Positions 7,316-16,945 are shown, counted from the first letter of the stretch. The stretch: DNA of 64,000 nucleotides from Algoriphagus sp. (GCF_030694375.1 NZ_JAUXYL010000040.1:186001-250000), one strand, 5' to 3'. Notes: generated from the letters alone by a model not told the origin. A program made the numbers and translations.

Positions 7316-8211
7316 TGATTGCCAAGTATTTCAAATTCTTTGAGTTGAAGCCAGTGCAACTGGTTACCCTATTCCTTTTCCTGAGTTGGAGCGCATCAGC
7401 TCAGAATCCTGATTTTGAAGCATGGAAAATTAATCGGGAAAAGGAGCTTCTTGCTGAAGATGGCTGGTTAAATCTTGCTGGATTGTTTTGGATTACTGAA
7501 ACGAATTCATTTTTGAATCGGCAGGGAAAGGATAGCTTGATTCTTTCCAATCAAGCATCCAATCAAACAATTGGTACATTTCAACTAGTAAACGATTCAA
7601 TATGGTTTTTTTTCAACCCGAAAGTCATCAAAAGAAATAAGATTCAGCGACCCGGATTCCAGCTTCAATTTCCAGAGAAAGCCTACGGATCCGGCGCAGT
7701 TTATTATGACCGTTGGAAATGGACGGTTATCAATAGGGGAGGAGAATATGCTATGCGATTGCGCGACTTGAAACATCCCGCTTTATCCAAATTTCAACCG
7801 CTTCTATATTTTGACTATGATTCAGGTTTTGCTGTTGAAGCTTTTTTTATACCAAAATTTAACGAAACGATTAATATACCAAATGTACTGGGTCAAGTCA
7901 TTGAATGGAAAGTGATGGGTTTGTTGCGATTTGAAATTGAAGGTAAGAGCCATGAATTAACAGCTTTGGATGATGCAGGAAAGCTTTTTGTGATTTTTTC
8001 CGATCTGACAAATGAATCGGAAACCTATCCAACAGGAAGGTATCTTTATGTGGATTACCCCGATCAAGGTGGCATTACCCGAGTTGATTTTAATTTCTCG
8101 TATAATCCTCCTTGCGCTTTTACGGCATTTGCTACCTGTCCTATTCCTCCTAAAGTGAACCGACTGGAAATCGATATTCAAGCAGGTGAAAAGTATCCGG
8201 ATAATCACTGA
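7315..8211 (+). CDS. Secreted DUF1684 domain protein
   Basis: A 298-residue protein with a hydrophobic N-terminal signal (about 16-31, ending SWSASAQ). It carries the DUF1684 core, seen as WKINREKELLAEDGWLNLAG near 45-65 and the C-terminal FNPPC-like motif YNPPCAFTAFATCPIPP with two Cys. The biochemical role of DUF1684 is not established. ATG 7315 overlaps the exporter stop codon (TGATG); a TTG one codon upstream is possible but unnecessary. A strong terminator follows directly, so exporter and DUF1684 protein form a two-gene operon, hinting at a shared periplasmic job. Confidence 0.82.
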   Translation: MIAKYFKFFELKPVQLVTLFLFLSWSASAQNPDFEAWKINREKELLAEDGWLNLAGLFWITETNSFLNRQGKDSLILSNQASNQTIGTFQLVNDSIWFFFNPKVIKRNKIQRPGFQLQFPEKAYGSGAVYYDRWKWTVINRGGEYAMRLRDLKHPALSKFQPLLYFDYDSGFAVEAFFIPKFNETINIPNVLGQVIEWKVMGLLRFEIEGKSHELTALDDAGKLFVIFSDLTNESETYPTGRYLYVDYPDQGGITRVDFNFSYNPPCAFTAFATCPIPPKVNRLEIDIQAGEKYPDNH

Positions 8212-8217
8212 TTCAAA

Positions 8218-8250
8218 AAAGTCTGTTGGGATCAACTCCCAACAGACTTT
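8218..8250. terminator. Rho-independent terminator between convergent genes
   Basis: AAAGTCTGTTGGGA (8218-8231) pairs perfectly with TCCCAACAGACTTT (8237-8250) around a five-base loop. It separates the DUF1684 gene from the convergent TIM-barrel gene and may serve both. Confidence 0.75.
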
Positions 8251-8284
8251 CCGGAAAAACTTGCTTTTTGCTTATTCTAGGCTT

Positions 8285-9313
8285 TTAGGCCAAGGCTTTT
8301 CGGCAAAACTCCACACATTTCTGAACTTCCTTTACAGCATCTGATCCTTCCGGAACTTGGTATTCCAGTTCGATAGTTGCAGGGAATTTGTACTTGTTTT
8401 TTTGCATCAATTTAAGCAGATCACCAATAGGTGTATCGCCTGTACCCCAAGGTAAGTTTCCTTTTCCATTGGCCGGAGTTTGACGGTCTTTGGTATGCAT
8501 GCTGTAGATGCGGGCATGATGCTTTTCAATCAGGGGAATTAAATCTGTGTGGCCTGCCGCGATGTAATGGCCTGCATCCAAGTTCAAGCCGTTCATTTTG
8601 CTTTGCGTCAGCGCTGTATCCCAAAAAGTGAAAGTCTCTTGCTCGTGGCCATGATATCCCACGCCCATTTTGTGTAATTCGCCGAGCTTTCCAAGTCGTA
8701 GCGTGTGTGCATCGTCGGACGGATGCTCCAAGGTGACATGTGTTGCTCCTAAGGCTTTGGCAGCTTTCATTCCGTAAGCGATGTCAGCATCCGTATTATT
8801 TTGGCCAAAGGCATTTGGCTTGAAAGCATAGATCGAGACTCCTGCGTCCTTGTACATTTTCCGAACCTGCTCGAATTTCTTCATATCGACACTTGATCTC
8901 CATGCAGCTACGACTTTGTTGTAATCTTGAGCTTGGACCTGCATTTCTGCCAATTCTTTGGTTTCGTCGGCAGTCAAAGCTTCACCGCGTCGCTGCTTTC
9001 CGCCCAATTGGAACATCCGCGCTCTGTTCATTGGGGAAGCTGGCATTCCTGCAAAGCTCTCAGCTGGATCACCCATGAGTTCAATGGAACTCAGACCACT
9101 GTCTACCACATATTTCAAGGTGGCTTCAGCACTTTGATCCGGCATGGATCTGAAAGAATAAGTGATGCATCCGATTGTCACCCCGTTTATGACTGAATTC
9201 GGCTTGTTGAGGGATTTTATAATTGAGGGAGCGCCTTGTAGCCAAGAAGGGGCCATCGCGAGTCCTGCGATTCCAAGGGCAGATTTTTGGAGGAATTTTC
9301 TTCTATTGTTCAT
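8285..9313 (-). CDS. Tat-exported sugar phosphate isomerase/epimerase-like TIM-barrel protein
   Basis: A 342-residue protein starting MNNRRKFLQKSALGIAGLA, a clear twin-arginine signal peptide, so the folded enzyme goes to the periplasm. The rest is a xylose-isomerase-like TIM barrel with metal-site patterns such as VTLEHPSDD, GYHGHEQE, LNLDAGHY, YSMHTKDR and TIELEYQ. Bacteroidota carry many such exported proteins beside sugar-metabolism genes; substrate is unknown. ATG 9313 is chosen because it places the RR motif directly at the N-terminus; the frame runs 11 codons further upstream. A motif AAACCCAA lies seven bases upstream of the start on the coding strand. Confidence 0.88.
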   Translation of the reverse strand: MNNRRKFLQKSALGIAGLAMAPSWLQGAPSIIKSLNKPNSVINGVTIGCITYSFRSMPDQSAEATLKYVVDSGLSSIELMGDPAESFAGMPASPMNRARMFQLGGKQRRGEALTADETKELAEMQVQAQDYNKVVAAWRSSVDMKKFEQVRKMYKDAGVSIYAFKPNAFGQNNTDADIAYGMKAAKALGATHVTLEHPSDDAHTLRLGKLGELHKMGVGYHGHEQETFTFWDTALTQSKMNGLNLDAGHYIAAGHTDLIPLIEKHHARIYSMHTKDRQTPANGKGNLPWGTGDTPIGDLLKLMQKNKYKFPATIELEYQVPEGSDAVKEVQKCVEFCRKALA

Positions 9314-9463
9314 GGTTTTATTGGGTTTGATAGAGATTAGAATCAAAGTATGACATTTAATCGGGATTCTTTTTTGTTTTGACTTAAGTCGTTTTACTGA
9401 GGTTTATTTGGTAGAAATTCAGTTTGAGCGTTAGTTATTATTTTTAGAATAGGAGTCATCTTC

Positions 9464-9477
9464 ATTTATCGATAAAT
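9464..9477. promoter_or_regulatory. Perfect 14-base palindrome ATTTATCGATAAAT
   Basis: Two seven-base arms meet without a loop, so a protein-binding site is likelier than an RNA hairpin. It lies in the divergent region between the TIM-barrel gene and the TraB/GumN gene; a -7-like box TATTTTTG (9524-9531) follows 46 bases later. Confidence 0.35.
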
Positions 9478-9554
9478 TCCTGCATTGATGGATTAAGAGC
9501 GAGACCCATCGATTTTTCATTTTTATTTTTGATCATCATATTAACCTGTGAGCT

Positions 9555-10421
9555 ATGAAATCTATAATTTTTAAGAAAATCGTCCTTGCCATTTTATTGG
9601 TGGTTCATTTTGTAGGAAGTGTGAATGGGCAGGATAGTTCCCTGCTTTGGAAAGTCAGTGGAAATGGGTTGGAGAAGGAATCTTACCTTTTTGGAACTAT
9701 TCATATCATCTGCAAATCGGATTTTTTGATGGATGATCGGATTATCAAGGCCTTTGAAAGTGCTGAACAGCTTTTTCTGGAACTTGATATGAGTGATCCG
9801 CAGCTTCAGCTCAAAATGCAACAAGTTTCTATCAATCCTGGGATGAAAAACATCAAAGCCGAAATGGATGAATCAGCGGCATCTGCTCTTGACGCGTTTC
9901 TTTTGAAAAATTACGGAGCAGGTTTAGCGCAACTTGGGATATTAAAACCCTTTGTCTTAAGTTCCATGGTGATGCTAAAAGCCCTTCCTTGTACAGAAAT
10001 TGAAAGCTATGAAGGTTATTTTACTTCCCGGGCAGGAGAGGCCGAAATGCCAATTGTGGGATTGGAAACGGTCGAGTTTCAGGTGGGAATTTTTGATCAG
10101 ATTCCTCGGGACTTACAATTGAAAGAACTTATGAAATTGGTTACTGAGGAAGGGTCCCAACAAGAGTTTCAAATCATGATATCAGCCTATCTGGCTGAAG
10201 ATATCCTTGCACTCGACCAAGCGATGACTAATAGCGGTATGATGGCTGACTATCGCAGTATATTGCTTGAGGAAAGAAATAAAAATTGGGTGCCTCAAAT
10301 GGAAGAAGCTATGAAAGCCAAATCAATTTTCATGGCTGTGGGAGCAGGCCACTTGGGAGGGGATTTTGGTGTGATTTCCTTACTTCGTAAAGCAGGTTAT
10401 TCGGTAGAACCAATCCATTAA
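9555..10421 (+). CDS. TraB/GumN family secreted protein
   Basis: A 288-residue protein with an N-terminal signal peptide (about 7-25, ending SVNGQ). It has the family landmarks SYLFGTIHII (about 43-52) near the start and MAVGAGHLGGDFGVISLLRKAGY near the end, the two histidine/glycine motifs that define TraB/GumN (Tiki-related) proteins, some of which are metal-dependent proteases. Nothing here fixes the substrate. The gene lies 29 bases upstream of the LytS-type kinase gene, possibly on one transcript, which would tie it to cell-envelope signalling. Confidence 0.85.
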   Translation: MKSIIFKKIVLAILLVVHFVGSVNGQDSSLLWKVSGNGLEKESYLFGTIHIICKSDFLMDDRIIKAFESAEQLFLELDMSDPQLQLKMQQVSINPGMKNIKAEMDESAASALDAFLLKNYGAGLAQLGILKPFVLSSMVMLKALPCTEIESYEGYFTSRAGEAEMPIVGLETVEFQVGIFDQIPRDLQLKELMKLVTEEGSQQEFQIMISAYLAEDILALDQAMTNSGMMADYRSILLEERNKNWVPQMEEAMKAKSIFMAVGAGHLGGDFGVISLLRKAGYSVEPIH

Positions 10422-10450
10422 TTAGCCGGGAATTTACCTCCCAAACTTAA

Positions 10451-11509
10451 ATGAATAAGAATAAACCCAATTCCCTTTCCAAATCAAAAATTTACTGGCT
10501 GCTCCAAATCATAGGCTGGAGCTCTATTATTTTCATAGAGACCATCAATTATACTTTTTTCATAATTGGTGAATTCAGATGGGAATATTTCCAACAGTTT
10601 TTTCTTTATTCTTTTGTAGGTCTCTTAGCTTCCCACCTCTATAAAACTATGTTTATAAAGCTTGAGGTATTTGGCAAGCCTTTATCAAGGATATGGTTTC
10701 GAGCATTTTTTGATGTGATGATGATTACTTTGGTGATGGTTGTTTTACTCTATTCGCCCTACTTAGTCGAGGATTTTGGGACTATCAGGAAGAGTGAATT
10801 CTGGATCGGGTTCTTTGGACAAATTATGAATTTGGGTAGATACGTCATCGTTTGGATTATAATTTACTACCTCTATCACATTCTGAAAAAGAATTCGGAA
10901 ATCACAGAACAAAAGCTTCTTCTGGAAAATGTGGCCAAGTCTGCTGAATTGGAATTGCTCAAAAACCAACTTAATCCACACTTCTTGTTTAATGCACTGA
11001 ACAGCATCAAAGCCTTGGTTTTGATCGATCAGGAGAAAGCCCGCGATGCAATCATCAAGCTCTCAGAGCTTCTTCGCTTCACGCTGAATTATGAAAAAGC
11101 CCCACTGATTGCACTCAATGAAGAAATCAATGAGGTGGTCAAATATCTGGAGCTTGAGCAGATCCGTTTTGGGAGGCGATTGGATGTGCACATTTCCCTG
11201 CAAGAGGAAACCCTGGATGTCAAAGTGCCTCCCGCAATGGTGTTGACTTTGGCCGAAAATGCAATCAAGCATGGCATCACCCAAATCCCTGATGGGGGTG
11301 GAATCTGGATCGAAAGCAAACTAAGAGGAAATACGCTGACCATTGAAATTATTAATTCGGGGCAATTGAAGGATACATTTTATTTGGGTATTGGTCTGAA
11401 AAACCTTCAAATGAGATTGCAAAACCTATTTTCTGATAAGGCAACTTTTTACCTTGATGCCTTGTCAGATTCTAAAGTCGTCGCTAGAATTACTTACCCT
11501 ATTCTTTAA
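10451..11509 (+). CDS. LytS-type sensor histidine kinase
   Basis: A 352-residue membrane kinase with four hydrophobic segments (about 15-39, 48-66, 88-105 and 128-146), then a His_kinase (LytS/YehU) domain. Phospho-acceptor His177 lies in LKNQLNPHFLFNALNSI, and the ATPase domain carries LAENAIKHG and GIGLKNLQMRL. It should phosphorylate the LytTR regulator whose gene starts two bases after its stop codon. There is no large periplasmic sensor, so it probably senses the membrane itself or a small ligand. Upstream neighbour is the TraB/GumN gene. Confidence 0.92.
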   Translation: MNKNKPNSLSKSKIYWLLQIIGWSSIIFIETINYTFFIIGEFRWEYFQQFFLYSFVGLLASHLYKTMFIKLEVFGKPLSRIWFRAFFDVMMITLVMVVLLYSPYLVEDFGTIRKSEFWIGFFGQIMNLGRYVIVWIIIYYLYHILKKNSEITEQKLLLENVAKSAELELLKNQLNPHFLFNALNSIKALVLIDQEKARDAIIKLSELLRFTLNYEKAPLIALNEEINEVVKYLELEQIRFGRRLDVHISLQEETLDVKVPPAMVLTLAENAIKHGITQIPDGGGIWIESKLRGNTLTIEIINSGQLKDTFYLGIGLKNLQMRLQNLFSDKATFYLDALSDSKVVARITYPIL

Positions 11510-11511
11510 AA

Positions 11512-12231
11512 ATGAAAAAACGTGTCTATTTGGTTGATGATGAGTTGCTCGCCTTGGAGGAATTGAAAGTCTTACTGCTACCTTATGAAGATCTTGAAAT
11601 AGTGGGATTTTCAGATCGGGTGGAGCAGGCGATTTTGGATTGTAATTCGCTCAAGCCGGACCTTATTTTTCTGGATATCAATATGCCTGGCAAAGACGGT
11701 TTTGAGTTTCTCCAAAGCTTGGAAGAAGTCAAAGAGGTAATTTTTGTAACTGCTTACGATCAGTATGCAATCAAAGCTTTTGAGGTTAATGCCCTTGATT
11801 ACCTTTTAAAGCCGCTTAATCCGAAGCGTCTGACAGAAGCTATCCAAAGGTTTGGCAGCAAATTCCAAGCTGTGGAAAATCAGGTAGAGGAAAGGCTCAG
11901 TGCGGATAAGAAGATTTTCATCAAAGACGGTGAAAAGTGCCATTTCGTGCCGATTTCGAAGATTTACCTGCTCGAAAGTGTCGGGAATTATGTCCGGGTT
12001 TTCTATGAAAATCAACAGCCATTGCTTCATAAATCCCTGACTTATTTGGAGCAAAAACTACCAGAGGACCTCTTTTTCAGAGCTAATCGCCAATTTATGT
12101 TCAATCTCGACTTTATCAGTCAGATCGAACCCTACTTCAACAGTACACTATTAATAGTGATGAAATCAGGTCATAAAATCGACCTCAGTCAACGACAAAG
12201 CGCGAAGTTTCGGGAGATTACTGGGGTGTAG
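11512..12231 (+). CDS. LytTR family response regulator
   Basis: A 239-residue regulator: receiver at 1-120 with acidic pair DDE (9-11), phospho-acceptor Asp55 (FLDINMPGKDG) and Lys (LLKPLNP), then a LytTR DNA-binding domain at about 135-237 (FIKDGEKCHFVPISKIYLLE onward, FFRANRQFMFNLDFI). It starts two bases after the LytS-type kinase and forms a two-component pair with it. Such pairs usually regulate few genes, often near their own locus; no target site was identified here. Confidence 0.93.
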   Translation: MKKRVYLVDDELLALEELKVLLLPYEDLEIVGFSDRVEQAILDCNSLKPDLIFLDINMPGKDGFEFLQSLEEVKEVIFVTAYDQYAIKAFEVNALDYLLKPLNPKRLTEAIQRFGSKFQAVENQVEERLSADKKIFIKDGEKCHFVPISKIYLLESVGNYVRVFYENQQPLLHKSLTYLEQKLPEDLFFRANRQFMFNLDFISQIEPYFNSTLLIVMKSGHKIDLSQRQSAKFREITGV

Positions 12232-12343
12232 GGGCTTGTAAAGTTTTGTAAGTGGTTACTCGTTATCAGTGAGTGGTTAGTTTTAAGTAGAAAAAAAAAA
12301 CAAAGACCACTTACTTTTCACTTCTTACCACTTCCAAATATCC

Positions 12344-14044
12344 CTAAAACCCTACCGCTTTATCATCACCTCTCGGATCCGCACCGCCTTCTAGTTTTCC
12401 ATCAGGTAGGACGAGAATCGCATCTACTTTTCCGATGATAGGGCTGTTGTTTTCATTGATCAAATAACCTCTTGATTTGAGTATTGTGATCAAAGTGGGG
12501 TCAAAGGAATCAGGCTCAAAATTTACCAAATCCGGCAGCCACTGATGATGAAAGCGAGGGGCTTCCACAGCTTCCTGCATACCCATTCCAAATTCGGAGA
12601 CGTTGAGTATTGTCTGAAGCACTGAGGTGATAATGGTCGAACCACCTGGAGTTCCTACCACCATCCAAAGTTTACCGTCTTTTTCAACAATCGTAGGTGT
12701 CATGGAGCTCAACATCCGCTTTCCCGGATCGATGCTGTTTGCCTCGGCCCCGATCAGTCCAAACATGTTCGGAGTCCCGGGTTTGGCACTGAAATCATCC
12801 ATTTCATTGTTCATGAAAAAACCCAATTCGTCGATGTAAACCTTGGATCCGTAGCCTCCATTGAGGGTGGTGGTGACTGAAACAGCGTTTCCTTCCGCAT
12901 CCACAATGGAGTAATGCGTTGTTTCCATACTTTCCGAAAATACAATTTCTCCCCGTGCAATGTCGGATGACTTGGTGGCTTTTTCCATGCTGAATGACTC
13001 CATTCTTGACTTTAAATAGTCGCTGTCAAGTAATTGATCAACAGGTATAGTTACAAAGTCCGGATCGCCCAAATAAAAATTCCGATCCGCATAGGCTCTT
13101 CGTTCGGCTTCTACCAATACCTGGATATACTCAGCGGTATTGTGACCAAAGTTTTTTAAATCAAACGGTTCGATCATTCTAAAAATCTGGGCCAAAGTCA
13201 TTCCACCCGAGCTTGGAGGTGCCATGGAAATGACTTTTATGTTTCGATATGGGAAAACCAAAGGATCTCTCCATTTTGCTTCATAGGATGCTAAATCTTC
13301 TTCTGAAATGATTCCTCCTTTAGCTATAATATGTTTTGAAAGTATTTTTGCGGTTTCCCCTTTGTAGAATTCATCGCGTCCGTTTTTGGCGATTCGCTCC
13401 AATGTAGCAGCCAAAACGGGGATTTTAAGTGTATCGCCGCTAGTAATTTCACGATTGAAGAAAGTCTCTGCACCGTTCACTTCCACAAACTGAGCTCTTG
13501 CACGCTGTAATCTTTCAGCTTGACGAGCTGTGACCACAAATCCATTTTTCGCCAGATCGATCACGGGTTGAAGGATTTCTGCAGGGCTTAGTTTTCCAAA
13601 CTTTGCCTGCGCTTCAAAGATCCCGGCAATTGTTCCCGGAACACCCGAAGCTAAAGCACCTTTGGTACTCAAGTCAGAAAGGAACTCCCCGTTTTTGTCC
13701 AGGTACATATCCTTGGTGGCCAGTAATGGCGCTTTTTCCCGATAATCAATCGATCCAACTGTACCATCCGCCATCCGATAAACCATAAATCCTCCACCGC
13801 CGAGATTCCCTGCAAAAGGAAAAGTGACCGCTAGGGCCATCTCGGTAGCCATCATGGCATCAAAGGCATTTCCGCCTTTTTTGAGGATTTCCGCTCCAAT
13901 TTTAGAGGCTTCTTCCCGTGCTGAAACTACCATTGCCTTTTCAGCTACTAATCCCCGTTTGATCTCAGAGGCTGCCTTTTCCTTTCCGCAGGAAAAAAGC
14001 AATACAGCAATCAGGAGAAATAAGAATGAATTCCTCGATATCAT
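12344..14044 (-). CDS. ggt: Gamma-glutamyltransferase
   Basis: A 566-residue Ntn-hydrolase that cleaves glutathione and other gamma-glutamyl compounds and transfers the glutamyl group. A lipoprotein signal is visible (hydrophobic 6-18, lipobox LFSC with Cys19), so it is probably anchored in the envelope. The self-cleavage and nucleophile site is the TTHYS motif at 375-379; substrate residues appear as PPSSGG (276-281) and LNGGYGSKV. Its start overlaps the upstream S9 peptidase gene by four bases, so the two form an operon for peptide and glutathione breakdown. Confidence 0.95.
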   Translation of the reverse strand: MISRNSFLFLLIAVLLFSCGKEKAASEIKRGLVAEKAMVVSAREEASKIGAEILKKGGNAFDAMMATEMALAVTFPFAGNLGGGGFMVYRMADGTVGSIDYREKAPLLATKDMYLDKNGEFLSDLSTKGALASGVPGTIAGIFEAQAKFGKLSPAEILQPVIDLAKNGFVVTARQAERLQRARAQFVEVNGAETFFNREITSGDTLKIPVLAATLERIAKNGRDEFYKGETAKILSKHIIAKGGIISEEDLASYEAKWRDPLVFPYRNIKVISMAPPSSGGMTLAQIFRMIEPFDLKNFGHNTAEYIQVLVEAERRAYADRNFYLGDPDFVTIPVDQLLDSDYLKSRMESFSMEKATKSSDIARGEIVFSESMETTHYSIVDAEGNAVSVTTTLNGGYGSKVYIDELGFFMNNEMDDFSAKPGTPNMFGLIGAEANSIDPGKRMLSSMTPTIVEKDGKLWMVVGTPGGSTIITSVLQTILNVSEFGMGMQEAVEAPRFHHQWLPDLVNFEPDSFDPTLITILKSRGYLINENNSPIIGKVDAILVLPDGKLEGGADPRGDDKAVGF

Positions 14045-16416
14045 GGTTTTTCTTCAAGAAGAGTGGTGTTGAATAATTTTAAAATCCTTTTGTATTCATC
14101 TGCCCATGAACTCGGCTCGACAAATCCATGATCCTCGACCGGATAAAGGGCCATTTCCCAATTGTCTTTTCCCAGTTCAATCAGACGCTGCGAAAGCCGA
14201 ACCACGTCCTGAAAGTGAACATTGGTATCTACCATACCATGTGCGATCAAGAGATGTCCTTGGAGGCCTTCTGCAAAATAAATAGGAGAGGAGCGGCGGT
14301 AAGCAATCGGATCTTCTTCAGGAGTATTGAGAATATTGGCTGTGTAGCCGTGATTGTAATGTGCCCAATCGGTCACAGATCGGAGGGCCGCACCCGAAGT
14401 GAAAATATCCCCATGATTGAATAAGGCCATCAAGGTGATGAATCCCCCATAACTGCCCCCATAGATTCCTATTTTGCCAGATTCCACACCGTGTTTTGCC
14501 ATCAGGAATTTGGCTCCATCCACTTGATCGGACAGGTCTTTTCCACCCATGTGACGGTAGATTCCCGTGCGCCAATCCCGCCCATATCCTGCAGAAGCGC
14601 GGTAATCGATATCCAAAACGGTATAGCCTAAATCAGTAAGGAGATTGTGGAACATATACTCCCGGAAATAGGTACTCCACCATTTGTGGACGTTTTGAAG
14701 GTATCCTGCACCATGGACAAAGATTACTGCCGCACCGTTTTTCTTAGCCGGATCAGGGAGATACAGCCTCGCCGGAACTTTTGCTCCATCTGCTGCATCA
14801 AATCTAATCAGCTGGGGATCTCGCCAATTGTAGGCCTTAAATTCTTGACTTTGACCTGAAGTCAATTGCTGTGGTTTAGCACCAACCTTATTTTCTTGGA
14901 CATAAAGTTCTGCAGGCTTATTGCTGTAAGAATAGATAATGGCCAGTTTTTTCTCGTCCGGAGAAAGTACTACTTCATTGTTTCCGGTCATAGAAGTCAG
15001 CTTTTCCATACTTCCACCCATCACCGGCATTCGATAAAAATGTCTTTCTCCAGGATCCACTTCTGAAGTGGTCATATACCAAAACTTTTTGTCCTTCGAG
15101 AGAAAAGGGTCAAAGACCTCGTATGAACCGGATGTTAGGGCTTTTTTCTCTCCACTTGCCACATTCAACAAGTACAGATGCGAATAACCGGTAGCTTCGG
15201 ATTGAAAGTAAATGTGCTGATTGTCTGGCAACCAACCGAAAGTACCTCCTCCAAAACCCCCACCTACACCAGGCCCACCTATCCAAGCTTCATCACGCTG
15301 ACGATCCAAGGTCTTGAGTTCTCCGGTTTTCAGATTCAATTCGGTAATCCATCGGTCTTTGTTGTCGAAGGCTCGGACTTGGATGATTGCCCTTTTTCCA
15401 TCAGGAGAAAAAACAGGGCCCGAAAGCGTAACACTGCGTTCCTTTTCTTCCCTGATTTTTTCAGGATAATCAGTGACATAGTCGGGTAAATCCTTTATTC
15501 CCGGCAGATTAGAAATTGTCACGAAATAGACTGTATCTCGGGTTAGATCGTAGATTCCGATATCAACTTTGGATGGACTGTTACCTACTTTTGATCGGGA
15601 ATTTAGATTCTCGGTAAATCCTGAAGCGTCAACATAATTCGGAACTGCAGTGTTTTTATTGGAAGCAGGCGTGAATACGGAAAATGTCGCAAATTTCTCG
15701 TCCGGTGATAGCTGAAGATTGGAGAGATTTTTTCCCTGCGTGAAATAGACATATTCGCTATTGGATGATTCGCGGATAGATTCCCGGTAGGCACGTGATT
15801 TTGCCAGAGCTTCTTTTCTTTCCCTCACTACGCCAAGAAGGTTCAGGTTTTCAGCTTCTAAAAAACCGGGTTTACTTTCTGAGGCACTTCCAGTGTTCGT
15901 GGATTTGGAGCCATTTGAAATAGATGTGGCTTTGGAAACTGTTTTAGAAGTACGGTCATAAACGTAAATATTTCCACCTGCATTGAATGAAATTCTGTTT
16001 TCATTTGCCAGAAAACCAAGGTTGGAAATCGGTTCAAACCACTCGATTAATTGGGATTCAGTTTTCTTCTTATGGTCTTCAAGTATGATTGAATTTCCTT
16101 TTCGATAGATTCTTAAACTTTGATCAGCATTAAAGGCGGATTGAGGTTTTGTCAGGGTTTTTTCTTCGATCCATTTCACTTTAGAAAGTTGATTGGCCTT
16201 ACTCAAGTCAATCTTATAGAGTGAATCTGCAGGATCTTTTTCAATATTGTATTTGAAAAATATTTTGTTTCCGTCTTCACTCCAAAAATGCGAGGAGGGG
16301 AAAGTTCCCATCCATTTGGGATCGCGCATGATGTAATCGACTGAAAGGGGAGATTGGGCCGTTGCTTCCGCTAATAGGAAAAGCAAAACAGGCAGGAGAA
16401 GTAGTTTCCGCTGCAT
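14041..16416 (-). CDS. Secreted S9 family (DPP IV-like) prolyl oligopeptidase
   Basis: A 791-residue serine peptidase: signal peptide (1-20, ending AEATAQ), a long beta-propeller-type region to about 530, then an alpha/beta hydrolase domain. The catalytic triad is readable as Ser655 in GGSYGGF, Asp730 in HGMVDTNVH and His763 in EDHGF. The usual RGSGGRG-like region appears as YRASAGYGRDW. It acts in the periplasm on peptides, probably removing N-terminal di- or tripeptides. The stop codon region overlaps the ggt start by four bases, so peptidase and ggt are expressed together. The word AAACCCAT precedes the start. Confidence 0.93.
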   Translation of the reverse strand: MQRKLLLLPVLLFLLAEATAQSPLSVDYIMRDPKWMGTFPSSHFWSEDGNKIFFKYNIEKDPADSLYKIDLSKANQLSKVKWIEEKTLTKPQSAFNADQSLRIYRKGNSIILEDHKKKTESQLIEWFEPISNLGFLANENRISFNAGGNIYVYDRTSKTVSKATSISNGSKSTNTGSASESKPGFLEAENLNLLGVVRERKEALAKSRAYRESIRESSNSEYVYFTQGKNLSNLQLSPDEKFATFSVFTPASNKNTAVPNYVDASGFTENLNSRSKVGNSPSKVDIGIYDLTRDTVYFVTISNLPGIKDLPDYVTDYPEKIREEKERSVTLSGPVFSPDGKRAIIQVRAFDNKDRWITELNLKTGELKTLDRQRDEAWIGGPGVGGGFGGGTFGWLPDNQHIYFQSEATGYSHLYLLNVASGEKKALTSGSYEVFDPFLSKDKKFWYMTTSEVDPGERHFYRMPVMGGSMEKLTSMTGNNEVVLSPDEKKLAIIYSYSNKPAELYVQENKVGAKPQQLTSGQSQEFKAYNWRDPQLIRFDAADGAKVPARLYLPDPAKKNGAAVIFVHGAGYLQNVHKWWSTYFREYMFHNLLTDLGYTVLDIDYRASAGYGRDWRTGIYRHMGGKDLSDQVDGAKFLMAKHGVESGKIGIYGGSYGGFITLMALFNHGDIFTSGAALRSVTDWAHYNHGYTANILNTPEEDPIAYRRSSPIYFAEGLQGHLLIAHGMVDTNVHFQDVVRLSQRLIELGKDNWEMALYPVEDHGFVEPSSWADEYKRILKLFNTTLLEEKP

Positions 16417-16442
16417 TGGAAGTTTATATATGGGTTTAATTT

Positions 16443-16778
16443 TCAGTTAATTGCCGAAACGAATATATTCAATTCGGTCTCGATGAGCTGGATCTGCTCC
16501 TGAAGTGAGTCATTCAAGGGTGCCGAATTTTCCAGATTTGATTCAATTTCCTCAAGGGTTTTTCTGGTTTTAATCGCACCGATATAACTCATGCTTGGCT
16601 TAGCTTTGTGGCATCGTTTTTTGATAGTAGCAAAGTCACCTTCCTCGTAAAATGTGCCTAATTCCTTTAAATCTTTGATATTGGTATCAATGATAATTTG
16701 GATCATTTGACGGATCATCTCCGGATCATCATCCCCAAAATACTGATAAATGGACTGTTCACTGATAATTTGATACAT
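16443..16778 (-). CDS. Orphan Hpt (histidine phosphotransfer) domain protein
   Basis: A 111-residue all-helical protein with the phosphotransfer motif KRCHKAKPSMSYIGA, His57 being the phosphate carrier. The flanking helices (MIRQMIQIIIDTNIKDLKEL and LEEIESNLE) fit the four-helix Hpt fold. It has no kinase domain and no cognate kinase gene beside it; it lies 26 bases upstream of the S9 peptidase on the same strand. It may serve as a phosphorelay intermediate for kinases elsewhere, including the 1.4-5.6 kb signalling island, but that link is inference only. Confidence 0.82.
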   Translation of the reverse strand: MYQIISEQSIYQYFGDDDPEMIRQMIQIIIDTNIKDLKELGTFYEEGDFATIKKRCHKAKPSMSYIGAIKTRKTLEEIESNLENSAPLNDSLQEQIQLIETELNIFVSAIN

Positions 16779-16945
16779 ATACGGGTGAAAAAGGATGTGA
16801 ACGAATAAAAATTCTGTTAAGAATCCAAGCCATAATTTAAAAACATTTTTTAAATAGTCTCATTTCCTTTTTATGAGTTTTATTTTTGAGTGATGAAAAC
16901 AACTCAGCCCTTAAATTTGTCTTCGACATAGAGTAAAAGAAATCC

